A stretch of 64,000 bases of DNA from Arthrobacter sp. N199823 (GTDB taxonomy: Bacteria; Actinomycetota; Actinomycetes; Actinomycetales; Micrococcaceae). Shown one piece after another: positions 16,465 through 26,700 of this stretch. Location of the stretch: NCBI RefSeq assembly GCF_002929705.1, contig NZ_PJIN01000002.1, positions 646,158 to 710,157 on the forward strand, given 5' to 3'. Numbering within the stretch: the stretch's first letter is position 1; each line of letters opens with the position of its first letter. The translations under genes were made by a program, and so were the position numbers. The notes below the pieces were generated by a model that made no database searches, had not been told where the DNA came from, and saw only the letters and a list, made by a program, of their open reading frames with translations.

Positions 16465-17465
16465 GACAGTAGTACCTCTTGGTCCTGGCCTAGGCCGGTT
16501 GATGTAACGTCGGTGGTGTTTGAGGCTGGCGCAGCTTTGGGTCGCTGACCGGTCAACTGGAGGAAGACGTCATCCAGTGTTGGTCGGCGCAGGGCCGCCT
16601 CGACCACCTGCAGCTGGGCCATTTCAAGTTCTCCCAGGGCGCGAACCAGCATGTGGTGGCCGTCAGGGGCGGCAACGCTGACCTTGCTGGTCTGTCGGTC
16701 AATTTCCGGTGCAGCCCCGGCGATTCTGTAGAGAATTGCCGCGGCACTGTCAACGCTGTCTTGTTGCGCCAGCACAACGTCTATCCGTTCCGAACCGACT
16801 CGGGACTTCAGTTCACTGGCGGTTCCCTCAGCGATGACGCGCCCGGCGTCAATGACAGCAATGTTGTCGGCCAGTTGATCAGCCTCCTCCAAATACTGGG
16901 TGGTCAGCAAGACGGTGGTTCCGTTACCGACCAGCGAGGAGATCACGGCCCACGTGTCCAGCCGCCCTCGGGGATCAAGCCCGGTGGTGGGCTCATCGAG
17001 CACCACAACTGGCGGCCGTGCCACCATGGCGCCTGCTAGGTCCAAGCGGCGTCGCATACCGCCTGAATATGCACCGGACCGTTTACCGGCAACATCTGAT
17101 AGGCGGAATTCATCCAGCAACTCCGTGGCCCGGGCAGCCGAGGTTTTGCGGTTCATGCCGTAAAGCCGGCCCACCATGACCAGGTTTTCGTAGCCGGTTA
17201 ACTTTTCATCCACGGCCGCGTATTGCCCAGACAAGCCTATGGAGCGTCTAACGCTGTCCGGGTCTGAGATGACACTGTGGCCGGCGACGGTCACCTCGCC
17301 GGCGTCCGGGGCCAATAGGGTGGTCAGAACTTTAACGGTGGTGGTTTTTCCGGCCCCATTGGGTCCTAAGAGTCCGAGCACCTGCCCTGGGAGAACATCT
17401 AGGTTCAGCTCATCAAGAGCCCGGAATGCACCAAAATTCTTGCACAGTCCGCGGACGCGGATCAC
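16461..17465 (-). CDS. ABC transporter ATP-binding protein (DrrA-like)
   Basis: 334 residues from a GTG that overlaps the MbtH stop. It has Walker A 'GPNGAGKTT' near residue 36, Q-loop 'GLSGQYAAVDEKLTG' near residue 75, signature 'YSGGMRRRLD' near residue 134, Walker B 'VVVLDEPTTGLD', and a C-terminal extension of about 90 residues ending in the DrrA-like 'RPTLDDVFLQLTGQ'. It powers the adjacent ABC-2 permease. Its position between MbtH and permease genes ties the exporter to the NRPS pathway. Confidence 0.92.
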   Translation of the reverse strand: MIRVRGLCKNFGAFRALDELNLDVLPGQVLGLLGPNGAGKTTTVKVLTTLLAPDAGEVTVAGHSVISDPDSVRRSIGLSGQYAAVDEKLTGYENLVMVGRLYGMNRKTSAARATELLDEFRLSDVAGKRSGAYSGGMRRRLDLAGAMVARPPVVVLDEPTTGLDPRGRLDTWAVISSLVGNGTTVLLTTQYLEEADQLADNIAVIDAGRVIAEGTASELKSRVGSERIDVVLAQQDSVDSAAAILYRIAGAAPEIDRQTSKVSVAAPDGHHMLVRALGELEMAQLQVVEAALRRPTLDDVFLQLTGQRPKAAPASNTTDVTSTGLGQDQEVLLS

Positions 17466-17674
17466 TGAGAAGCCGCAAGTTCGGCAACCGTGCGCGGTGT
17501 CATGTCTGTCCAGCTCCGGGAGACGAAATCAAGACATTCTTGCCTGCCATCTGGGCCGAACATGACCATCCAGCCCTTGGGAACATCGGCGAAAGAGGGC
17601 CACAGAGAGTGCTGCTGTAAGTCATTGACCAAAATACGGAAGGTTGCGTTCGTGTCATCAAATGGGTTCGTCAC
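17462..17674 (-). CDS. MbtH-like protein
   Basis: 70 residues from the GTG at 17674, with GAGGGAA upstream. It has the full family signature: 'NPFDD', 'LVNDLQQHSLWPSFADVPKGW' in outline, Cys-Leu, and the final Trp-x-Asp-Met-x-Pro. MbtH proteins bind adenylation domains and are often required for their folding and activity, so this one most likely serves the three A domains of the upstream NRPS. Translation is coupled to the ABC ATPase by a 4-bp overlap. It is separated from the NRPS by 96 bases that contain a strong hairpin. Confidence 0.95.
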   Translation of the reverse strand: MTNPFDDTNATFRILVNDLQQHSLWPSFADVPKGWMVMFGPDGRQECLDFVSRSWTDMTPRTVAELAASQ

Positions 17675-17718
17675 GTAAATTCCCTCAGATTCCTTGCTAA
17701 ATGTCGACTGACAGGAAA

Positions 17719-17757
17719 GGGGCACGGTAGATTGCCGAAACAACCTTGCCGTGCCCC
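17719..17757 (-). terminator. terminator-like hairpin between NRPS and mbtH genes
   Basis: On the minus strand GGGGCACGG and CCGTGCCCC (17757-17749 and 17727-17719) form a perfect 9-bp stem with a 21-base loop, followed by TTTCCTGT. It starts 13 bases after the NRPS stop. It probably ends or attenuates the NRPS transcript, leaving the MbtH/exporter/transferase genes to read-through or a promoter of their own. Confidence 0.7.
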
Positions 17758-17770
17758 CAACCACTAATAG

Positions 17771-20700
17771 CTATTCGGTGCCCTCACCCAACCGGATTGC
17801 CAGAACAGGCAAGATGTGAGCCAGCGCACCCTCGCTGAGCATCGCCGAGTGACGAGCAGCCACTGGTGTGTCGTGAATCTGGCCGCTGACGAACGGCGTC
17901 CAAGACGCTGAGCTCGGTGATCCTACCGGGACGTCCTCTGTAGCCCGGAAGATGTGTAAATCCCCGTCGAATCGTTGCACCTGAGCTTCGCGAATCATGC
18001 GCGCCAGGACGGAGAAGTTTTCCATCATGGCATTGAGAGACGCCAGTGGAATGCTGCCTAGTGCGTTGTGATTCTCTCGCAGCACCTCCAGGACACGGGC
18101 GCCATCCAAACTCGCAGCCTCATCCTCCTGCACTGGGAATCCGGCAGCGTGCAAGTAGTTTTGCCACAGCTCCGGGCCCGTGCCAACCTCGGCATTGTTT
18201 TGTTGCCGTGTCGGGAAGGCATCTAGGATGGCCAGGAACGCCACCTCGTGGCCCAATTCTTGGAGCCTCGTGGCAAGGCGGTGCACTAGGTTGCCACCAA
18301 ACGACCAGCCGATCAGGTGGTAGGGACCTTCTGGCTGTACATTGCGGATCTGGGCGATGTAGTCATCAGCAAGCTCCGTGAGCGTCGTGGCCCGTAACTG
18401 CTCGTCTCCACCAGGGAGCATGCCCGGCATCTGCAGTCCGTACAGAGGCCTTTCCTTGTCTAGGTGTCGCAGCATGGCAGCGAAGCCCCAACTCACCCCG
18501 GTGGCCGGGTGTACTGCAAAGAGTGGCGCCTTACTCCCTGTGCTCCTTAGCGGCAGTAGTCGTCGTAGGCTGTCGGCCACATTCTCCGTGGTGCCCTTGG
18601 AAGTCTCGGCTAACAACTGTTCCACGCTCGGGGAGCGGAACAGCGCCTGGACGGGCAGCTCGGTACCCAATGCGTCGTTGATTTGGCTTATCAGTGGTTG
18701 CGCAAGGAAGGAATGCCCGCCCAGTTCAAAGAACGACTCGTCGACGCCGACCTGTGGGAGATCAAGCACTTCCGCAAAGATCGCTGCAACAGTGGCCTCC
18801 CGGGGAGTACGAGGCGCCCGGCCAGCATTGCGCTCCTGCCCCGCCGGATCCGGCAGCGCCGCAAAGTCGACCTTCCCGTTGGTGGTTAGCGGGATACTAT
18901 CCACAACGATGACGGCGGCCGGAACCATGTAACCAGGCAGCACCTGCTGCAGTTGGGAGCGGGCGCGCTCCGATAGCTGCGCTGCGTTGACTGACTTCTT
19001 GCCGGTATCCGTCGTGGCCACCACATAAGCGGCAAGCCGGTGGGAGCCGGGAAGAGCCGGATCTACCGCTGTGTTGTGGACTATGGCCACGGCGGCGACC
19101 ACGCCGGGCACATCTCGCAGGGCGCGTTCAACTTCGCCGAGCTCCACCCGGAAGCCACGGATCTTCACTTGCTGGTCATTGCGGCCCTGGAACAGAATTT
19201 CACCGGCGGCACTTCTCGTGACCAAGTCACCGGTGCGGTACATCCGCTCGCCCGGTGCCGCGAACGGGTCGGCAACAAATCGTTCGCTCGTCAGGTCGGT
19301 CCGGCCCCGGTAACCGCGGGCCAGCTGGACGCCGGCCAAGTACATTTCGCCGCGGACCCCGGCAGGCACGTGCTGCAAGGAATTGTCCAAGACATAGGCA
19401 CGTGAATTGCGGGTGGGGGAGCCAAGAACCGGGTGCCCCGTGCCGGCCACAGGGGCCACCAACGAATCGACGGTCGCCTCGGTGGGACCGTACAAGTTCC
19501 AGGCATGAACCGTTGTGAGCAAGGACAGCTCCTCCCAGAGGGCGGAGTCAAAAGCCTCGCCGCCCAGAGCAAGCGTCAGGGTCGGGCCGCCGGAACCTTC
19601 CCTGTCCCGGAGCATCGTGGAAAAGGCCGGTTCGGCCAGCAGCTGGCGCACATAGCCGGGGGTGGTCTCCCAAGCGCCGATGCCATGGTCGGCGAAGTAC
19701 CCGGCGAGCCGCTGGGGATCAAGGCGCACCTCATCGGTGATGAGGTGCAGTTCATGGCCGTCCACCATCCACAGCATCGGGTCCCAGGAGGCATCAAAGC
19801 CGACGCCCGTCGTATGAGCCACCCGCACCTGTCCCCGGGCAGCCCGCTCAGCGGCGTCGGGAAACAGGGTCTCCTGATGCGAGGCCAGCAAATTGGCCAA
19901 GGCGCCGTGGCTGATTTCCACGCCCTTGGGCCGGCCCGTGGAGCCGGAGGTGAACATGACGTAGGCAAGTTCCGACGCTGTCGGATCCGGCAAATCCGCA
20001 GGGACGCTGGCCGGGAGCGAGTCCATCCGAAGGATGGCGGTATCGGTCAGTCCGGCCGCCGCCAGGCTTGAACGAAGGGACGTTTCCAAGGAATTCGTCG
20101 TGACAATGGCGCCCGGGCCAGCGTCTTCTAGGATGGCCACCACCCGCTCGGCCGGGTAATCGGCGTCGATGGGGTTGTAGACCGCACCGGCTCGCAGCAC
20201 TCCGAGAGTTGCCACCACGGTGTCCAGCGAGCGGGGCAGGTACACCGAGACAAGGTCTCCGGCCGTGACGCCTTGGTCACGGAGGACGCTAGCCAGCATG
20301 CCGCTAGCGGTGTCGAGAGCGGCAAAGGACATCGAGTGTGTACCGCAGGTTACGGCAGTTACCTCCGGTGTCCTGGCAACAGTCTTGGCAAAGACCTCCA
20401 GTACGCTCGGGGCCGGGTGCGTGAGGGCACCGGCCGTTGTGGCGACCAAGGCGGTGGTTTCCTTCGATGACTGGATGTCCAGCCGGGACAGGGGGAGGTC
20501 GGGGGACTGCACGGCCAGCCGAACAAAGGTCTCCAACTGCGCGATCAGGGTGGATATCGCTTCAGAGTTGAACATGGCCGCGTTATAGGCCAACGTGCCG
20601 GCCAAGCGTTGCTCGGGGCCCAATTCGCGGAAGGTGAAGGACAAATCAAACTTTGCTTCTCCGGTGGCTGTCTCGGGTTCGGGCAAGACCTGGACGCCGG

Positions 20701-23700
20701 GAAGTTCGACGGCGGCACGATCCATTGTCTCCACAGCAAGCATGGTTTGGAAGAGCGGGTGCCGGCCCAGTTCGCGCGGCGGATTAAGAGCCTCGACGAG
20801 CCGCTCAAACGGCACATCGTCCTTGTCAAAGGAGTCTAAGACACTGCGCCGAGCCGTGGCGAGCAGTTCGCGGAAGGTGGGGGTACCAGAGACGTCAAGG
20901 CGGATCGGTACGGTATTGACGAAAAAGCCAATCAATTCGGTGAGGGCGGGATCCGTGCGTCCCGCCGTCGGCGAACCGATCACCAAGTCCTCTCCTGCCC
21001 CCAGTCGTGCGAGGAATCCACCCAGCATGGCGTGCAGAGCCATGAACAGGCTGGCGTTCTGTCCCCCTGCCAAACCGGCCAGTGCCGCCGTCGTTTCGCT
21101 GCCAAGGGTGAAGGATTGTTGTCCGCCGGGCTGGCGGGCACCGGGTGCGCGTGAGCCTGCACCAGGGAGCATCAGCTCGGAGGGCGCCCCGGCCAGGGCG
21201 TCCTGCCAGGCATGCAATTTTGCCTCCAGCGCAGGTGTTGGCGCATCTGCCTGTAGTCCAGTAACAACATCATCGGGCCCAGCCATCTTGGTGGCCGGAG
21301 TGCCTTCCAGCACATGCCGCTGCCAGAGGGCGAAGTCTGCATACTGCAGCCCCAAGGGGCGCTGCAGGGGGCTGGCCCCGCAGCAGCGCGCCGTATAGGC
21401 GGTGGAGATGTCTCGGGCCAGGGGTGCCAAGGATGCTCCGTCGCTGGCAATGTGGTGGATCACTAGCTGGAGCACCCATTCGTCGTCGTCGAGACGAATC
21501 AGCGTGGCACGCAGGGGCAGCTCACGCAACAGATCAAAGCCACGAGATGCCCCGTCGGTGAGCAGGCGCGGCAAGTCGCCAAGGGCGCCGGCCTCCTCGA
21601 CCTTAAGCAGCTTTGGCACCGTAGCTGCGGGATGAATCAACTGTTCGGGGCTGCCATCGGTCGCGGGGTAGCTGGTACGCAGGACTTCATGGCGTGCCAC
21701 CAGATCATCGAGGGCTAGGGCAAGTGCTTCCTCGTTCAGGTCCCCGGTCAGTCGGACTGCTAGGACGATGTTGTAGTCGGCTGCGCCCGGGTCCAGCTGG
21801 TTGAGGAACCACAGCCGGGATTGGGCATAGGAGAGGGGAAGTCGGTTTGGGCGGTGGGCCTTGGCTGCTCGGGCCCAGGCATCGAGAGTTTGGCTGGGCA
21901 CCTGGCCTGTGCGGTCCGAGTCGCCGTCGGGGATGGAGCCCAGAATCCCCAGCAGAGCTGCGGGGGTAGCGGACTCGAAGACGGCACGCAGCGGTAGCTC
22001 GACGCCGAATCCCTCGCGGAGGGCCGCAACCAACGCGACGGCCAACAAGGAATGGCCGCCCAAGCTAAAGAAGTCGTCGTCCATCCCCACATCGTTGACG
22101 CCCAGCACCGTCCCGAAGATGGCGCACATCTTTTCCTCCAGGGCTGTGGTGGGGACTCTGGAGTCGGTGCTGGTGGTGGCCGGGGCCGGCAGTGCGCGTT
22201 TGTCCAACTTTCCGTGCGGGGTCAGTGGGATCTCCGCCAAGGGGACAAAGGCCTTGGGCATCATGTAGTCGGGGAGGCGCGCGGCAGCAAACTCTCGCAG
22301 TTCTGCGGGGTCCGCGATGCCGACGTAGTAGCCGATGATGCGCCCGGTGGCGCCGGACTCGACCACAACCGCGGCACGCTCTACGTGGTCGTGACGGGCC
22401 AGCACGCCCTCAACCTCGCCAGGTTCCACTCTGAAACCGCGGATCTTGAGCTGGTCATCAGCTCGGGCCACAAATTGCAGCTCTCCACCCGGCAGACGAC
22501 GGACCAGATCGCCGGTGCGGTACATCCTTGCGCCGTCGCTGTATGGATTGGCGATGAATCGGTTGGCAGTCTCGGCAGGTCGGTTGACATAGCCGGTGGC
22601 CATGCCCGCCCCGGCCAGATAGAGCTCCCCGGTAACACCGTGGGGTACAGGTGTCAGAAAGTCATCTAGGACGTAGCTTTCTACGTTGCGCACGGCCCGA
22701 CCAATGTGGGCAACGGTGCCACGGATGCGGGTGAGGACCGAATCAACCGTGAACTCGGTGGGACCGTAGAAATTGTAGGCGGCGACTTGGTCGTTGCCGC
22801 AGAGTTCCTGCCACAGCCCGGCAGGGACACCTTCACCTCCCAGAACCAGCACCAGCGGTGCGCTCCGTGGGGTATCCAGAAGGCCGGTTTGCAGCAGGGC
22901 GCTGATATAGGACGGGGTGCTTTCCAGCACGGTGATGCCCTTGGTGGCGCAGAAGGCCACGAGTGCCTGGGCGTCGGTGCGAATGGTATCGGCCACCATG
23001 TGCAAGGTGGCACCTGCGACAAGCCACAGCATCGGGTCCCAGGCGGCGTCGAATCCGAGGCCGGAGATGTGGGCGACGGCCGTTCCCTCGCCATCTCCTT
23101 CTCCAAATGTCTCGGCGATGATCGTGTGCCTGTGATGCAGGAACAGGTTAGCCAGTGCGCCGTGCGTGACCTCTACACCCTTGGGAGTGCCGGTGGAGCC
23201 AGAGGTGTAGATAACGTAGGCCGGGTCGGCAGGGGTTATTTCGGTCAGGGGCACCGGAGGGTTTCCCCCCACCCCGGCGGCCCGCAACTCAGCCAAGTTT
23301 CCGGAGGCAATGGTCAGCTGTGGCGCGCTGTCGTCCAGGATCAGGCCGATCCTCTCGGACGGGTAGCTCAGGTCCACGGGTACATAGACGGCCCCGGCGC
23401 GGAGCACGGCAAGGGCTGCGCACACGACGTCGTTGCCGCGGGGGAGTGCTACGGCTACGCGGTCGCCGGGGGCCACCCCGGAGGCGGCCAGGCCCGCTGC
23501 CAGCATTTCCACAGCGGCGGACAGTTCGGCAAAGCTCAAGGTGGAGTGTCCGTCGCTGAGCGCTGTTCGACCGGGGTGGCGAGCCGCGGTGGCAACGAAT
23601 TCGGCGGGCACGGTGACTGCCCCGTTGTCGATAACGGGCCCGCTGCCCAGCTCGCGAGTCTGTGCCGCCTCAAGAGGTGTGGACACGTGCAGGCGGGAGA

Positions 23701-26700
23701 GGGGAGTGTGCGGGTTGGCAGCAAATTGTTCCACCACGTACTTAAACCTGGCGGCGATCAGGGCCGCCGTCGCGGGTTCAAAGAGGGCAGGGTCAAAGCC
23801 CAGAGAGCCGGTCATCCCCAAGCCGGGACCACTTTCCGCCAAGTCCAGAAGCAAATCAAACTTGGCACCGCCAGGCTCGGTTGTCCTGTCCGCGACGGCG
23901 TCCAGACCTGCCATGGAGAGCTGTTCCGGGGCGGCGGAGGCGAGCGTCAGCATGACCTGAAAAAGTGGGTGGCGCTGCTGAGAGCGGGAGGGGTTGAGTT
24001 CCTCCACAACCCGCTCAAACGGGGCGTCCTGATTAGCGTAGGCGCGTAGGTTAGTGAACCTGACCGTGTCGATGAGTTCCCCGAGTGTGGGGTTGTTTGC
24101 GGTGTTGGTTCGAAGTACCAGGGTGTTGACGAAGAATCCAACGAGCTCGTCCAGTGCAGTATCCGGTCGGCCGGCTACCGGGGTGCCAAGAGGAATGTCG
24201 GTCCCCGCTCCGAGCTTGGTGAGCAGCGCCGCGAAGGCGGCCTGCAGCACCATGAAGAGGCTGGCGTTGTGATCCCGGGCTAGGGCGGACAGCCGCGCGT
24301 GGGTGGCTCCGTCGATCTCCAAGGGGATGGCGTCTGCGGCCCATTGGCCTGTGCGGGTACCACGGACGTGGTCGAAGGGAAGGGACAGTTCCTCGGGAGA
24401 TCCGTCCAGCTCAGCCTTCCAGAACGCAAGCTGACGGGCGAGCGGGCTTTGTGGTTCGTCCTCACTGCCAAGTTCATCTCGCTGCCAGAGGGCGTAGTCG
24501 GCATATTGCACCGGCAGTGCGGTGAAAACCGGCAGCGCGTTGCTGGCGCGGGCGGAGTATGCCGTGGACAGGTCGCGCGCCAACGGGGCAAGCGACCAGC
24601 CGTCGGCCGCGATGTGATGCAGGGTCAGCAACAGCACGTGTTCCTTGGCGCCGAGCTGAAACAGCGCGGCACGCAGGGGTAGCTCGGTGGTGAGCTCAAA
24701 ACCACGTGCCGATGCAGCACGCACCGCATGGTCAAGGTGCTCGCGGGTGGTCTGGACTGCGGCGAGAGGTACAACGGCGTCGTCCGCAGCCAGAATGCGC
24801 TGTTCCGGTTCACCGTCGGTGAAGGCGAAAATGGTGCGCAGGCTTTCGTGGCGGGCCACGACGTCGTTGATGGCGTTTTCGAGGGCAGCTACGTCCAACG
24901 AACCGGACAAGTTCAGTGCAATAGGAATGTTATAGGCGCCGGACGACGGATCGAAGCGGTTCAGGAACCAGAGGCGGCGCTGGGCGAAGGAGAGCGGCAG
25001 CGGGTTGGGCCGGTCCTGGCGGGCCAGTGGATGCCGTTCCGGGGCGGGTGAGTCCAGAGTCTGGGCGATTCCGGCCACAGTCGGTGATTCAAAGACGGTG
25101 CGCAGAGCTGGGGCGGATCCGTTGCTTGACCGGAGCACGGCCACCAGACGGGTTGCCAGGAGGGAATGGCCGCCAAGTTCGAAGAAGTCGTCGTCGCGGC
25201 CAACCCCGTCAAGTCCCAGTACTTCCGAGAAGGCGGCGGCCACGATCCGCTCCGCGTGGTTGCGTGGGGCCTCAGTCATGCCGGCCGTTTCCGGTTCCGG
25301 CAGTGCCTTGGTATCCAGCTTGCCGTTGGTGGTCAGCGGGATCTGGGGGATCTGAACGATTGCCGAGGGGACCATGTAGTCCGGTAGGTTGTGGCGCAAG
25401 TCAGCGCGGATGGCAGCCGTGTCCAGCCCGTCCCTGCCGGTGATGTAGGCCAGCAGCTGATCGTAGCCGGCACGGTTCTTGGCCACGACGACGGCGGCAT
25501 GGTTCACACCGTCGGCGGCACGCAGGACCGCTTCGATTTCCGCCGGTTCGATCCGGAATCCCCTGATCTTGACTTGCTGATCGATCCGGCCGAGGAATTC
25601 AACGCCGGTGGTGGGCAGACGCCGGACAACATCGCCGGTGCGGTACATTCGGGAACCGTCCGCGGCAAAAGGATCGGCGATGAACCGTTCGGAGCTGAGC
25701 TGGGGTTGGTCAAGATAGCCCCGCGCCACGTTGTGCCCGGCCACGTACAGCTCGCCAATGGCATTGTTCGGCACAGGGTTCAGCCCAGAATCCAGGATGT
25801 AGTGACGGCTGTTGGCCACAGATGAACCCAAATGTGGGGTGGATCCGGGTTCCATGATGGCCGTCATGCTGTCCACGGTGGTCTCGGTTGGGCCGTAGAA
25901 ATTGTAGGCGGTGACACCCTTGGCTTGTGCCAGCAGCCCCCACAACGTCGGGTCCACCGCTTCGCCGCCCAATGCCACCACGGAAGGGTGGAACTCAGCG
26001 TCGAACAGCCCTTCGGCTAGGAGCACCTTGGCGAAGGATGGTGTGGTCTCAATGCTGTCGATCCGGTGCTCGGTCAGATAACGTGCCAGTGCTTGCGGGT
26101 CTCTGCGCGTGAGGTCGTCGACCAGATGAAGTTCGTGCCCGGCCATGAGCCACAAGATTGGGTCCCATGAGGCATCGAAGGAAAGCCCGGCGGTGTGTGC
26201 CACGCGCAGAGTGCGCCCTAGCCTCGCCTCTGCCGGGCGAAAGATGTCCTCATTGTGAGAGGTGAACAAGTTTAACAGGGCGCGGTGTTCCACGCCGACG
26301 GCCTTGGGGCGCCCGGTTGAGCCCGATGTGAAGATGACATAGGCGAGGTCATGCTGGCCCGCAGCAGTGTTCCTCAGAGGGTGATGGGGGAGCCCGGCGA
26401 GCACTTCAGACATGACTTCTCCATCAAGAGCCACCTCTGGGCAGGGGCTCTCAATGTTTCTAGGTGACTGAGATCCGGAAAGCTCGACGGCGGTCAGCAG
26501 TAGAAGAGGCTCGGCGTCTTCGAGCATCCCGTTCACACGTCCCGCGGGATAGTCCGGATCGATCGGGACATAAGTGGCACCCGACTTCAGGATGCCCAGG
26601 ATGGCTACGCCCAGCTGCTTGCTGCGCTCAAGTCGAACTGCCACAGCGGTGCCGGGTCCGGCACCACTGCCGCGCAGATAATGGGCCAATTGGTTGGACT

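Noticed and set aside
22706-24049. 447-codon open frame on the plus strand inside the NRPS
   Set aside because: Antisense to adenylation and condensation domains, Gly/His/Arg-rich with no recognisable domain; expected by chance in a GC-rich gene.
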